A DNA stretch of 34,340 nt from the NCBI GenBank assembly GCA_944392265.1, contig CALXWC010000019.1:1-34340 (forward strand), read 5' to 3'. Shown piece by piece: positions 1 through 9,131 of the stretch. The notes beneath the pieces were generated by a model. It saw nothing but the letters and a program-made list of their open reading frames with translations. It made no database searches and was not told the origin of the DNA. Within the stretch, counting starts at the first letter, position 1. The number at the start of each line of letters is the position of its first letter. This DNA comes from an uncultured Alphaproteobacteria bacterium (GTDB taxonomy: Bacteria; Pseudomonadota; Alphaproteobacteria; RF32; CAG-239). A program made the position numbers and the translations under genes.

Positions 1-189
1 TCTGCTTTGGTCAGAAAATTGATTATCGAAAGAGTATCTGCTTTGGGTATTGAATTGGATGAAGAAAAGAACCAAATTCGCGGTGAAATCGTTGAAATCA
101 GCAAACCTGGGTCTAAAGTCAGAGCTTTTGTTATTCCAACCAACGAAGAATTGGCAATTGCTAAAGACACGGTTGAATTGACCAAATAA
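1..189 (+). CDS. ackA: Acetate kinase, C-terminal end (5' truncated by window edge)
   Basis: The reading frame is open from base 1 and ends at TAA 187-189, so only about 62 C-terminal residues are visible. The tail has the typical acetate kinase ending: a helix with LGIELDEEKN, then IVEISKPGSK, then the strand VIPTNEELAIAKDT, which is the most conserved part of the AckA C-terminus. AckA interconverts acetyl phosphate plus ADP with acetate plus ATP in the cytoplasm and is the ATP-yielding step of acetate fermentation. The codon TTG at 7 is an internal Leu, not a start. A strong intrinsic terminator follows directly. Together with adhE in the same window this points to mixed acetate/ethanol fermentation. 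The related propionate or butyrate kinases are less likely given the VIPTNEEL motif. Confidence 0.9.
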   Translation, partial: SALVRKLIIERVSALGIELDEEKNQIRGEIVEISKPGSKVRAFVIPTNEELAIAKDTVELTK

Positions 190-210
190 GTTTTGAAAAA
201 AACAACAAAA

Positions 211-244
211 AAAGCGGGGATGAATTTCATCCTCGCTTTTTTTT
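211..244 (+). terminator. Intrinsic terminator after ackA
   Basis: A hairpin with arms AAAGCGGGGATGAA and TTCATCCTCGCTTT (one G-T pair) is followed by a run of T. It starts about 20 bases after the ackA stop. The unknown minus-strand gene ends at 254, so the same hairpin may also stop that transcript, although its T-run on the minus strand is weaker. Confidence 0.85.
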
Positions 245-253
245 AATTGAACT

Positions 254-1810
254 CTAACCGAGTTTTGCCAATAGATACTGAACTTTACGTTCGTAAAGTT
301 CTTTTTTTTCTTTCTCTCTCTGTACTATTCCCTCGAGATAACGCTTTTGTTCCATGGCCTGATTATAAACATCTTCGAGAGCATCATAGTTCTTCTCAAA
401 GAAATCTTTTGTTGTCAAAAACGCCGTCAGCTGATTAAGCGAACAATGCTGAACATAGTGTTTCAAACCTGTTTTTAACAACGTAAATTCAGCATCTGAC
501 AACTCTCGCTGAGCAAGATACTTCCAGATAACAAGCAAATCTTCATCTGAAGCGTCGCTCCAATCTTCGGAAGACAAGTTTTTCAACAACGGTTTATAAC
601 CGGCGCCAAATAAAAGCGGCTCTGCATTACGCATATACAATAGCGAGAAATAAAGGTTCGCCTTTTTGGGAAAATTACCATCCGTTTCGGCAATTGATTT
701 ATAAACACAAACCATTGCTTTTTTCCAAAAATACGAAGAATTAATCAAATCTTCGAAGTTAAAACCTAAACTTCTGCTATCAAGTACAGATGCCTTCTCA
801 AAGCTAAGCATACGCTTTAACACATCTGATGCGTTTTGAGGAAAAGCTCTCAAGGCAAATGCGATAATTTCAACAAATGTTCGGCTGACATTCTCTCTTT
901 TATATGCATAAATTGCATTCAAAGACCTGAGAACTTGCAATGAAGATGCCGGAGTTTGCTGCTTATGCATGAGTTTAAGAACCATATTTTCTTTCCAGTC
1001 CAAGCTAAAGCCATCGCATTTTTCAGACAAAGTATCCATTATATCTGAAACCTTACTTGCTTCACGCCCCTCGAACCAAGAATCCCAGTTTTTGTAACAA
1101 CGATTAAAATCGTCTAACAAATAACCCTCGCACAAGCGTCTGAAGTTTGGATAAATCCTGCAAAATTTAGACATATCCGAAACCACTTTAGACATCGGAA
1201 CATCAAATTTTTGAAAAACCTGACAGCAAATGTCAAAAACCTCTTGAGCATAAAACGGATAATTTTTGCTTTGAGAAATGATAGCTGAGCACACTTCCCA
1301 ATCAAATGAATTAAGCGTTTCCATGCGTTTTTTAATGTTTTTCAAAACTTTGAAGGACAATCCAAATTTTTCAAACACAAATACCCATTCTTCAACACTC
1401 AGAGTCCATAATTCATCTTGAAACTCTTCGAAAGCCCCATCATGATAAGCTTTAGCGCACTTTCCATATGGATTAGCCTGAATATGCATCAACAATGCAT
1501 AATACAAACTTCCCCCAAACAAAGGCGTCTGTCCAACTTTAATGTTCAACAAAAGCTTAACTTTAGACGGATCCAAAGACTTCTCGCTAGAAACAAGATA
1601 AGGAACTTGGCTCCGTGCTTCATCAATAGCTTTGTTGTATACATCATCAGCCAAATAAGCTTTCAATGCATAAATCTCTTCCAAGGATTTTGGACCATAG
1701 GAAGATGAGGTCAACCATTTCTTGAAGATGAATGAAAAATAAGGTTTGTAAACCCGAGCATCAGGAAAACTAATTCCTTGCAGCAAAATTTTTGGTGAAA
1801 TTGTTTTCAT
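254..1810 (-). CDS. Uncharacterised 518-aa cytoplasmic protein, mostly helical
   Basis: I do not recognise this protein. It starts at ATG 1810 (MKTISPKILLQ) and has no signal peptide and no membrane segment. The sequence looks almost entirely alpha-helical, with amphipathic helices rich in Phe, Tyr, Trp and Leu. Several Cys residues are scattered without a metal-site pattern. The last 40 residues (about 475-515) are a charged probable coiled coil (NQAMEQKRYLEGIVQREKEK). The helix-after-helix texture suggests an alpha-solenoid or scaffold rather than an enzyme, but that is only a guess from composition. It stands alone: converging on ackA, and diverging from the tetR-RND operon across 146 bases. 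Base composition resembles the neighbours, so recent transfer is not obvious. Confidence 0.75.
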   Translation of the reverse strand: MKTISPKILLQGISFPDARVYKPYFSFIFKKWLTSSSYGPKSLEEIYALKAYLADDVYNKAIDEARSQVPYLVSSEKSLDPSKVKLLLNIKVGQTPLFGGSLYYALLMHIQANPYGKCAKAYHDGAFEEFQDELWTLSVEEWVFVFEKFGLSFKVLKNIKKRMETLNSFDWEVCSAIISQSKNYPFYAQEVFDICCQVFQKFDVPMSKVVSDMSKFCRIYPNFRRLCEGYLLDDFNRCYKNWDSWFEGREASKVSDIMDTLSEKCDGFSLDWKENMVLKLMHKQQTPASSLQVLRSLNAIYAYKRENVSRTFVEIIAFALRAFPQNASDVLKRMLSFEKASVLDSRSLGFNFEDLINSSYFWKKAMVCVYKSIAETDGNFPKKANLYFSLLYMRNAEPLLFGAGYKPLLKNLSSEDWSDASDEDLLVIWKYLAQRELSDAEFTLLKTGLKHYVQHCSLNQLTAFLTTKDFFEKNYDALEDVYNQAMEQKRYLEGIVQREKEKKELYERKVQYLLAKLG

Positions 1811-1891
1811 AAAAAATAATTTAAAATTAATAAATATTTTATCTCTTTGAAATTATCATAAAAAATATAAAAAAACAAGAATAAAAAAAGC

Positions 1892-1918
1892 TTGATTTTT
1901 ATGTCTTTTAATTATACA
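1892..1918 (+). promoter_or_regulatory. Candidate promoter of the tetR-RND operon
   Basis: A TTGATT (1892-1897) and a TATACA (1913-1918) lie 15 bases apart, with the -10 inside the left arm of the inverted repeat at 1908-1941. Spacing is shorter than the usual 17. The position fits a promoter that bound repressor would block. Confidence 0.4.
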
Positions 1919-1941
1919 TACAAACCAAAATGTATAATTAA
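1908..1941. promoter_or_regulatory. TetR/AcrR-type operator (perfect inverted repeat)
   Basis: TTAATTATACAT and ATGTATAATTAA form two perfect 12-base arms around a 10-base centre, ending 15 bases before the tetR start codon. The core resembles AcrR-type operators, which are also built on TACAT/ATGTA half-sites. The likely role, inferred from position, is autorepression by the regulator and ligand-controlled expression of the downstream pump. The arms could also form a hairpin in RNA, but no T-run follows. Confidence 0.75.
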
Positions 1942-1956
1942 TATAAAGAGGAAATT

Positions 1957-2580
1957 ATGGCCAGAAGAACAAAAGAAGAAGCAGAACAAACCAGACAAGC
2001 AATATTACTAGCCTCTCTGGATTTATTTTGTGAAAAAGGATATTCAAAAACCACGTTTGATGAAATTGCCAAGCGCATTAACCTAACCAAAGGAGCCGTA
2101 TATTGGCATTTTCGCAACAAACCTGACTTATTGATTGCCATAATCAGAGAGGCCATTACACAAAGCCAAGGCTATATGAAACAAAAAGTTCCTAATGTTT
2201 CCAACATAGAGGATTTAAAAAAATATTTTACAACTTTGGCTGAACTAATATCTCAACATTCAGAGTTTAGAAAGTTTATGTTTTTTGCGCTTTACCAAAT
2301 GGAATGGTCTGAAACCATTTATAAAAAAGCAACCAAAAGTTTGGAAGATATCATAGATATGCCGTTCAAACTTTTAAAAGAAACATTGACAAATTTACAA
2401 AAAAGTGGAGAAATATCCCCATCTGTAGAAACAAACAAAATATCAGAAATGTTTATATGCTTTTGGAAAGGTGCACTTGGTCAAGACATAACCAAATCTG
2501 CCACCTATAATCTTGTGGATTTTGCTGCTTACGGATTTGATAATATCATCATCCGTAATTTAAATTTGGAGGAAAAATAA
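1957..2580 (+). CDS. TetR/AcrR-family transcriptional repressor of the RND pump
   Basis: A 207-aa protein with an N-terminal TetR helix-turn-helix at about residues 12-58. Recognisable parts are MARRTKEEAEQTRQAIL, then LFCEKGYSKTTFDEIAKRINLTKGAVYWHF with R/NKPDLL following; this start and the YWHF ending are typical of AcrR. The C-terminal part (about 70-200) is the variable ligand-binding helical domain. It is the first gene of an operon with the RND adaptor (2-base gap) and pump. The family normally releases DNA when a pump substrate binds, so the operon is probably induced by its own substrates. The start is set by AGAGGA about 8 bases upstream. A perfect inverted repeat just upstream is the likely binding site. 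The inducer cannot be read from the sequence. Confidence 0.92.
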   Translation: MARRTKEEAEQTRQAILLASLDLFCEKGYSKTTFDEIAKRINLTKGAVYWHFRNKPDLLIAIIREAITQSQGYMKQKVPNVSNIEDLKKYFTTLAELISQHSEFRKFMFFALYQMEWSETIYKKATKSLEDIIDMPFKLLKETLTNLQKSGEISPSVETNKISEMFICFWKGALGQDITKSATYNLVDFAAYGFDNIIIRNLNLEEK

Positions 2581-2582
2581 AA

Positions 2583-3743
2583 ATGCGCGTAACCAAAATA
2601 AATAAAAGAACCATTATCAGAAAAGTTTGCATCATGCTTTTATGCGTTGGTGCCGGTTGGTATTTAAAAGCAAGATTAACCCCTCAAGGTTTCAGCATGG
2701 GTGCAATGGGCGGTGGAACCCCTTATGTTTTAACTCAACAAGTCAAAGTTGCCGAAATTTCTCCAAAGAAAAGTTATATCGGACGTGTTGAAGCTATAAA
2801 AAGTGTAGACTTAAAACCGCAAATCACCGGTTATGTTGAAAAGGTTCTTTTTAAAGAAGGTGGTTTGGTTAACGAAGGCGATATTTTGTTTATCATTGAA
2901 CAAAAACGCTATTTGGCCAATGTCGAATTGCGTCAGGCCGAATTAGACAGCGCAAAAGCAAATTTGGTAAAAACAGAAAGAGATTACAAACGCCAAAAAT
3001 CTTTAAGCAAACAAAACTATGCTTCAAAGGCCACATTAGATACATCTGAAAGCAACTACCTCCAAGCAAAAGCAGCCGTTGCTCAGGCCGAAGCAAATTT
3101 AGAATTAGCAAAAATTGATTTAGATTATACAGAGATTAAAGCTCCGTTTACCGGATACATCGGTAAAGCTAACATTACTGAAGGCAACTATGTAACCTCA
3201 TCAAGCGATAACTTGGCACGCATCGTTCAAATCAGCCCGATCAGAGTATCTTTTGCCGTAACAGATAAAGATATTTTGGAAAGCAGACAATCTAATCCTC
3301 AAAATTTGAACTTGCAAACAGAACTTGTTTTGCCTAACGGACAAATTTTAACTGAGCCAATGAAATCAAGCTTCAGCAGCAATGAAATTGATTCAAGCAC
3401 TGCAACAATCAATATTTATGCAGAATATGACAATCAACAAAACTTACTCATTCCGGGCAACTATGTAGATATCCGCATTGGAGACCAAGAACCGCAAATG
3501 GCCATTTTGGTTCCGCAAGCAGCCTTGGCTCAAGATGAAAATGGCAACTACGTTGTTGTTGTAAATGATAAAAACATTGCCGAACAACGCCGCGTTGTTT
3601 TAGGAGATGTTGTTGAAGATTCTCAAATTGTGTTAGATGGCTTATCTTCAGAAGATAAAGTAATTATCCAAGGCTTGCAAAAAGTTAAAAACGGTCAAGA
3701 AGTTAAAGCCCAATTAATTACTGAAACACAGGAGGCTAAATAA
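2583..3743 (+). CDS. RND efflux periplasmic adaptor subunit (AcrA/MexA type)
   Basis: A 386-aa membrane fusion protein that links an inner-membrane RND pump to an outer-membrane channel. An N-terminal hydrophobic anchor (about 13-30) has no clear lipobox. Then come the barrel-sandwich/lipoyl half (ITGYVEKVLFKEGGLVNEGDILF, about 78-100), an alpha-helical hairpin (about 105-175, rich in Ala, Glu and Lys), the second lipoyl half (APFTGYIGKANITEGNYV), a beta-barrel (about 210-290) and the membrane-proximal domain (VPQAALAQDENGNYVVVV). A GGAGG lies upstream, overlapping the end of tetR, and only 2 bases separate the genes. Three bases separate its stop from the pump start. Length is normal for the family. 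Confidence 0.93.
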   Translation: MRVTKINKRTIIRKVCIMLLCVGAGWYLKARLTPQGFSMGAMGGGTPYVLTQQVKVAEISPKKSYIGRVEAIKSVDLKPQITGYVEKVLFKEGGLVNEGDILFIIEQKRYLANVELRQAELDSAKANLVKTERDYKRQKSLSKQNYASKATLDTSESNYLQAKAAVAQAEANLELAKIDLDYTEIKAPFTGYIGKANITEGNYVTSSSDNLARIVQISPIRVSFAVTDKDILESRQSNPQNLNLQTELVLPNGQILTEPMKSSFSSNEIDSSTATINIYAEYDNQQNLLIPGNYVDIRIGDQEPQMAILVPQAALAQDENGNYVVVVNDKNIAEQRRVVLGDVVEDSQIVLDGLSSEDKVIIQGLQKVKNGQEVKAQLITETQEAK

Positions 3744-3746
3744 TCC

Positions 3747-6700
3747 ATGTTCTCAAGAATATTTATTGAAAGACCTCGCTTTGCGATGGTAATTTCCATC
3801 GTATTGACCTTAGCCGGTGCTATTGCTGTCTTTTCATTACCTGTTTCTTTATATCCGGAAATTACCCCTCCTGAAGTTGTGGTTTCAGCTTCATATCCGG
3901 GCGCCAGTGCCGAAGTTATTGCAAAAACCGTCGGTATCCCGTTGGAAGAAGAAATTAACGGTGTTGAAGACATGCTTTACATGAGTTCATCATCTGAAGA
4001 CTCTCGTTATTCATTAACTGTAACATTTAAGGTTGGTGTTGATCCGGATATGGCACAAGTTAAAGTGCAAAACCGTATTCAACAAGCCACATCAAAATTG
4101 CCGTCAGATGTTACACGTCAAGGTTTGACTGTTAAAAGACGTTCTTCTGACATGTTAGGTTTTATTACAATTCTTTCTCCTAAAAGAACATTTAATACCC
4201 AACAATTGAGTGACTATGTTGAAAACAACATCAAAAACAGCTTAAGCCGTGTAAATGGTGTGGGTGAAGTAAATATTTATGCATCTGCTTCATCAATGCG
4301 TGTTTGGTTAGATGCAGACAAAATTGCTGCGCTTAACTTACCATTAGACACAATCACCGCTGCCATTGAGAGCCAAAACTATCAGCCATCCTTAGGTAAA
4401 GTTGGTGCCATGCCCGGAGACGGACATCAACAAATGGTATATTCTTTACAAACCCAAGGCCGTTTGAACGAAGTAAAAGACTTTGAAAATATTATTGTTC
4501 GCACAGCAGAACAAGGTGGTCTTGTATACTTAAAAGACATTGCCCGTGTTGAGGTTGGTCAAGAAAGTTATAGCATTACATCTCAATTTAACAATGCACC
4601 GTCTGTAACCATTGCCATGAACTTGTTATCAGGTGCAAACGCTTTGGATACAATGGAAGGTGTAAAAAAAGAATTAGCAAGATTAGCAACCTTCTTCCCT
4701 GATGACTTAACTTACCTCATTGGTTACGATGCAACCAACTACATCAGCGCCTCAATTGAAGAAGTGGTATTCACACTTATCTTAACATTTGCATTGGTTA
4801 TCGGTGTTTGTTACTTGTTCTTACAAGATTGGCGCGCCACATTGGTTCCGTCATTAACCATTCCGGTATCACTTTTTGCAACCTTTGCCGTTATGTCTGC
4901 CTTAGGATATAGCATTAACATGTTAACCTTATTTGGTTTGGTATTGGCTATCGGTTTGGTGGTTGATGATGCAATTGTGGTTGTAGAACGTGTTTTATAT
5001 TTGATGGAAAATGAAGGTTTAACCCCAAAAGAAGCAACCATTAAGGCAATGGAAGAAGTATCCGGTGCCGTTATTGCAACAACATTGGTGTTGTTGGCAA
5101 TTTTCGTACCGGTTGGCTTTATGGGTGGTATTACAGGTAGAATTTATCAACAATTCGCTATTGCCATCTCAACAGCCGTGTTCTTCTCATCCGTCAATGC
5201 ATTAACATTGTCCCCTGCTCTTTGCGCAACCTTGTTAAGACCATTAAAACCATATACAAGCGGTCCGTTATACATTTTCAATAAATATTTGAACTTTGCG
5301 CGTGATCGTTACACTGGCATTGTGGCCTTAATCGGACGTAAAGTCGGCGTTATTGCCTTAATTTTAGGTTTATTGGTTTTAGGAAACTATGCATTCTTAA
5401 AAATCAGCAACACCTCATTTATCCCGAGTGAAGACCAAGGTGTGATTATGATGAACATTCAGCTTCCTGAAGGTGCATCTCGTGAACGCACACAAAAATT
5501 CATTGATAAAATCTACCCGATTTTGAAAAATGAACCTGGTGTAAGCGGTGTTATGAACGTTGTTGGTACATCTATGATTGGTGGTAGTGGTGAAAACGTT
5601 GGTATGGGTATTATCATCTTAAAACCATGGAATGAACGTACAGCTCCTGAGCTTTACTCCACCAACATTTTGAACAGCATTCGTTCTAAACTTATCGGTA
5701 TGCCGGAAGCAGATATTCAGCTTTTTGAAATGCCAGCTATTCCAGGACTTGGTAATAGTGGTGGTATGGACTACCGTCTGCAATCAATGGATACGGATAA
5801 TCCGCAAAAAATTGATGCTGCTTTGCAAGGAATTTTGGCAAAATTAAACCAAATGCCAGAAATTCAATATGCATATTCAACTTATACAGCCAAAACACCG
5901 AATATTTACGTTGATATTGATCGTGATAAGGCTGAAGCAATGAAAGTTCCGGTTGGAAACATTTTCTCCACCTTGCAAAACTATCTTGGTTCAAGCTACA
6001 TCAATGACGTAAACTTCGGAACACAAGTAAACCAAGTTATCATTCAAGCTGACTGGGCAAACCGTAAAGATATTGAAAGTATCAAAGATCTTTATGTTCA
6101 AAGCACAACCGGTAAAATGGTACCATTGGGTTCATTGGTTAAGTTGACCAAAATCTTGTCACCTCGTGTTGTAACACGTTATAACCAATACCCAAGTGCT
6201 ACAATTACGGCCGTTCAAAACAATGCCGTTAGTACCGGTCAAGCAATGACTGCTGTTGAAAACATGTCAAAAACATTGCCGGCAGGCTTTAGTTATGACT
6301 GGTCTGGAATGAGCTATCAAGAAAAGTCAAACCAAGGACAAATCGGATACCTTTTGGTCTTGGCTATCACATTCGGTTACTTATTCTTGGTTGCTCAATA
6401 CGAAAGTTGGTCAACTCCGTTACCAGTGTTAACCTCAGTATCTGTGGCAATGCTAGGCGCTATGGCTGGTCTGTTTGTTTGCAACTTGCCTTTGAGTATT
6501 TACGCACAATTAGGTTTGATTTTGTTAGTCGGTTTGGCTAGTAAAAACGCAATTTTGATTGTGGAATTCTCTAAAGAAGAAAGAGAAAGAGGCTCAAGCA
6601 TTGTAAAAGCCGCCATGGTTGGTACCAAAGAACGTTTCCGTGCCGTATTGATGACAGCTTTCACCTTTATTTTAGGTGTATGGCCAATGATTGTGGCCAC

Positions 6701-6887
6701 GGGCGCAGGTGCATCAAGCCGTGTAGCTATCGGTGTTCCTGTATTCTATGGAATGTTATTAGGTACAGCTGCTGGTTTGATTGTTATTCCTCTGTTATAC
6801 GTATTGTTCCAAACCATGCGTGAAAAAACATATGAATTGACAAGAGGAAAACCAGAATTTGAACAATTCTCGGCTAAAAAGAAATAA
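3747..6887 (+). CDS. RND multidrug efflux pump, inner-membrane subunit (AcrB/MexB, HAE1 type)
   Basis: A full-length 1046-aa RND transporter that exports hydrophobic or amphiphilic compounds by proton antiport. The ends and motifs are typical: [19 protein letters not shown] at the start, SLYPEITPP, and the proton-relay pair Asp407-Asp408 in [12 protein letters not shown] (codons at 4965-4970), matching the position in E. coli AcrB. The TM10 Lys is present at residue 933 ([13 protein letters not shown]). Twelve membrane segments and two large periplasmic loops are evident. No outer-membrane factor gene lies in the operon, so the pump must use a TolC-like channel encoded elsewhere. It is the last gene before a strong terminator. 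Confidence 0.95.
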   Translation: MFSRIFIERPRFAMVISIVLTLAGAIAVFSLPVSLYPEITPPEVVVSASYPGASAEVIAKTVGIPLEEEINGVEDMLYMSSSSEDSRYSLTVTFKVGVDPDMAQVKVQNRIQQATSKLPSDVTRQGLTVKRRSSDMLGFITILSPKRTFNTQQLSDYVENNIKNSLSRVNGVGEVNIYASASSMRVWLDADKIAALNLPLDTITAAIESQNYQPSLGKVGAMPGDGHQQMVYSLQTQGRLNEVKDFENIIVRTAEQGGLVYLKDIARVEVGQESYSITSQFNNAPSVTIAMNLLSGANALDTMEGVKKELARLATFFPDDLTYLIGYDATNYISASIEEVVFTLILTFALVIGVCYLFLQDWRATLVPSLTIPVSLFATFAVMSALGYSINMLTLFGLVLAIGLVVDDAIVVVERVLYLMENEGLTPKEATIKAMEEVSGAVIATTLVLLAIFVPVGFMGGITGRIYQQFAIAISTAVFFSSVNALTLSPALCATLLRPLKPYTSGPLYIFNKYLNFARDRYTGIVALIGRKVGVIALILGLLVLGNYAFLKISNTSFIPSEDQGVIMMNIQLPEGASRERTQKFIDKIYPILKNEPGVSGVMNVVGTSMIGGSGENVGMGIIILKPWNERTAPELYSTNILNSIRSKLIGMPEADIQLFEMPAIPGLGNSGGMDYRLQSMDTDNPQKIDAALQGILAKLNQMPEIQYAYSTYTAKTPNIYVDIDRDKAEAMKVPVGNIFSTLQNYLGSSYINDVNFGTQVNQVIIQADWANRKDIESIKDLYVQSTTGKMVPLGSLVKLTKILSPRVVTRYNQYPSATITAVQNNAVSTGQAMTAVENMSKTLPAGFSYDWSGMSYQEKSNQGQIGYLLVLAITFGYLFLVAQYESWSTPLPVLTSVSVAMLGAMAGLFVCNLPLSIYAQLGLILLVGLASKNAILIVEFSKEERERGSSIVKAAMVGTKERFRAVLMTAFTFILGVWPMIVATGAGASSRVAIGVPVFYGMLLGTAAGLIVIPLLYVLFQTMREKTYELTRGKPEFEQFSAKKK

Positions 6888-6905
6888 AGCTATTCTCTAA
6901 GAACC

Positions 6906-6936
6906 AAAGCCCGCCTTAAAAAGCGGGCTTTTTTTG
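6906..6936 (+). terminator. Intrinsic terminator of the RND operon
   Basis: AAAGCCCGC pairs with GCGGGCTTT around a short A-rich loop and is followed by seven T. It sits about 20 bases after the pump stop codon. An almost identical hairpin lies at 9048-9077, after the next gene. Confidence 0.92.
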
Positions 6937-6975
6937 TTTTAATTTTAATTTTGATAATGGAAATTGTTTTTAGGG

Positions 6976-7004
6976 TTGTCAAATAAAAGAAATCATAGTA
7001 TCAT
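6976..7004 (+). promoter_or_regulatory. Sigma-70-type promoter of the Cys-rich gene
   Basis: TTGTCA (6976-6981), a 17-base spacer and TATCAT (6999-7004) lie between the RND terminator and the next gene. Transcription would start near 7011, leaving a leader of about 35 bases that contains GAGGAG at 7032-7037, 9 bases before the ATG. Confidence 0.7.
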
Positions 7005-7046
7005 ATATTTTGTAGGCCTATTTTATTATTTGAGGAGAATTATATC

Positions 7047-9023
7047 ATGTTTAAGTCTAAATTTATTAGATTTCTGACTTGTCCCTTTTTTATAGTCGGG
7101 AGTCTTTGTTTGTTTATCGAATCTGCTGACGCAAATCCTCCTCAAGTGACGGCTATGCCGGAAGGTTCTTATCAATTGGCTCGTTCTATTTTTTTACCTG
7201 AAGCAAATGATGATGTTTGGTTGTCTAATTATAATAAAGCTCCCAATGATTACAATCAAAGCCCATGTAAAAAAATGGGATATCCTTTGAAAAACCAATG
7301 TCCTGATCATGGTAATTGTTCTAAATGCCCTACTGATTCAAACTATTTTAAGCTTGATTCTTGTAATAATGATGGATCACAAAGATATCAAGTTTCATCA
7401 GACCGAACTTCTTGTAAAAAAGTTTGTAACGTACAAACTTGTAATACATCCACTTACTTTATGTCAACTTGTCCGGATGGTATGGACTGCGACAAATGTA
7501 CCGAAGTTAAATCCGATTGTACAACTATCGTACATTTAAAACCAACCACCAGATGTATTTCTGGTTTCCACTATGAAGGTGGTCGCTGTGTTAAAGACTG
7601 TGCTGAAGTAAAATGTGGCCCAGGATACGGCATCTACAAAGAATGGAAAGATCAATGTGCTAAAGGATATTTATGTACAAAACGATCTACAGATTATCAA
7701 ACCACAGATTGTAAAACCGGATCTTGCTACCAATATAAAGGTTGCGACGAAGCTAACGGATATTTTAAGCCGAGTTGGTCTTCTGGCGGTGAATGTGAAT
7801 ACATGGCATGCTATCAAACGGCAACAAACTGCGCCGGATATTCATTTACATCTTGTCCGGCTAACGGTGTGTGCGATGACTCTTGCACAGTCAAAAATAA
7901 AGATTGTTCTACAAAAGAAACAAAATATAACCTTACAGGTTGTGCATCAGGATATCATTTTAATAGCACTAAGACAGCTTGTGATAAAGACTGCTTGAAA
8001 GATTCAGTCGGTACTTATCCTAATACTGTATATTATGCTCCGATATATAAAACAGAGATAGAATGTGAAAATGCAGAAGGTGTTTCACAATGTATGTCTC
8101 GTTATGTTAACACAGATGCACAATGCAATACGTCAATATACTATATTCCGGCAAGATGTGAAACCGGATATAAAATGGTTCAAAACAAAACCACTGAAAA
8201 CGGATATCCTAAAACCACTTTCAAATGTGAAAAAGAAAACATCTGCCCAATTGAAGAATATCCGATAACAGATAAAAATTATTGTAAAGACATGGATGGT
8301 ATTTGTACTGGATGTAAATGTAATGAATGTACAGAAACCGATGGTAGCAAACACTATGGCTGCACTGAATATTCTAATTGTCCTAGTGATATGAGCGGAT
8401 ACATTACTGAAGAAGAATTCAACAAACTCCGTGAAAAGAATCTTAGATTAAAATATGTGTGGTGTTGGTCTTTAAATAAAAATTGCGATGTTCCTTCAAT
8501 GTTCAAAATCACTGGTGAATGCGCAGTAGGAGAAATTGCTGACGGAGAAAAATGTAATAAAGATAATACTGGAGGTTCTTCAGAAACACCTGAAGAGAAA
8601 TCTCCTCTGGAATTGGTATTTGCAGTTGGTAGTAGTTGGTCATATAATGATGCCTACGATGAAAATAAACCTGTTATTTCAATAAGATTACGCGGAAATA
8701 ATAGATCTATTGATATCCCTGTAGATCAAAAAACTCTGTATATGGCCCGCAGTGACTGGACAGATTCCAGATATAAAACATTCTGCAAATATCTGCAACC
8801 TTTAACAAAAGAGGACATGGAGATATTTATGGCTAATCATGCAGCTCTTGTTGAAGTATTAGAAAAAATTAAATATGCTCCAAATGTAAACCCTGATCTT
8901 TCATCTTCGTTGAAGCTTTTTGATTGCTATATCACGTCTACCCAGCCATATTATGGTAATGTGAAAGATAAAACTATTTATACAACTGGATCATGCCAAC
9001 TTCTTAGAATATGCAAAAGATAA
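7047..9023 (+). CDS. Large secreted cysteine-rich protein of unknown function
   Basis: A 658-aa protein with an N-terminal signal peptide (hydrophobic stretch about 8-24, probable cleavage after ADA near residue 29). About 52 Cys follow the signal, roughly one in twelve residues and mostly within 74-505. The Cys occur in recurring units: a CP-x(3-5)-C-x(2)-C start, then C-x-SG-[FY]-H and a closing C-x-KDC. Two copies align well (about 140-185 and 268-316), and a more diverged one is at 84-127. After a charged linker (about 505-525) comes a different, Cys-poor C-terminal domain (about 528-658) that ends with CQLLRICKR. There is no membrane anchor or sorting signal. The Cys density implies disulphide-bonded modules in the periplasm or outside. 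It is transcribed alone between two terminators. I cannot name a family; I recall similar Cys-rich proteins only from uncultured gut Alphaproteobacteria. Confidence 0.85.
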   Translation: MFKSKFIRFLTCPFFIVGSLCLFIESADANPPQVTAMPEGSYQLARSIFLPEANDDVWLSNYNKAPNDYNQSPCKKMGYPLKNQCPDHGNCSKCPTDSNYFKLDSCNNDGSQRYQVSSDRTSCKKVCNVQTCNTSTYFMSTCPDGMDCDKCTEVKSDCTTIVHLKPTTRCISGFHYEGGRCVKDCAEVKCGPGYGIYKEWKDQCAKGYLCTKRSTDYQTTDCKTGSCYQYKGCDEANGYFKPSWSSGGECEYMACYQTATNCAGYSFTSCPANGVCDDSCTVKNKDCSTKETKYNLTGCASGYHFNSTKTACDKDCLKDSVGTYPNTVYYAPIYKTEIECENAEGVSQCMSRYVNTDAQCNTSIYYIPARCETGYKMVQNKTTENGYPKTTFKCEKENICPIEEYPITDKNYCKDMDGICTGCKCNECTETDGSKHYGCTEYSNCPSDMSGYITEEEFNKLREKNLRLKYVWCWSLNKNCDVPSMFKITGECAVGEIADGEKCNKDNTGGSSETPEEKSPLELVFAVGSSWSYNDAYDENKPVISIRLRGNNRSIDIPVDQKTLYMARSDWTDSRYKTFCKYLQPLTKEDMEIFMANHAALVEVLEKIKYAPNVNPDLSSSLKLFDCYITSTQPYYGNVKDKTIYTTGSCQLLRICKR

Positions 9024-9047
9024 TAGCATTTGTCCTACAATAATTAC

Positions 9048-9077
9048 AAAGCCCGCCTTAGGAAAGCGGGCTTTTTT
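9048..9077 (+). terminator. Intrinsic terminator of the Cys-rich gene
   Basis: AAAGCCCGC pairs with GCGGGCTTT and is followed by six T. It differs from the hairpin at 6906-6936 at only a few loop positions. Confidence 0.9.
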
Positions 9078-9083
9078 AATAAT

Positions 9084-9118
9084 AAGAAACCCACCGAAAA
9101 CATCGGTGGGTTTCTTGT
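9084..9118 (-). terminator. Intrinsic terminator of the outer-membrane protein gene
   Basis: A perfect 14-bp stem (9084-9097 with 9103-9116) surrounds the 5-base loop AAACA. It lies just past the stop of the minus-strand outer-membrane protein gene. The minus strand reads into TTATTATTAAAAAAG, a modest T-rich tract. The plus side also reads TTTCTTGTTCTTG, so it could back up the previous terminator. Confidence 0.75.
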
Positions 9119-9131
9119 TCTTGATATTTTT

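Noticed and set aside
1933-1938. A perfect TATAAT just upstream of tetR as the -10
   Set aside because: It would put the transcript start at about 1945, leaving no room before the ribosome site, and no -35 is seen at the right distance; it is more simply part of the operator arm.
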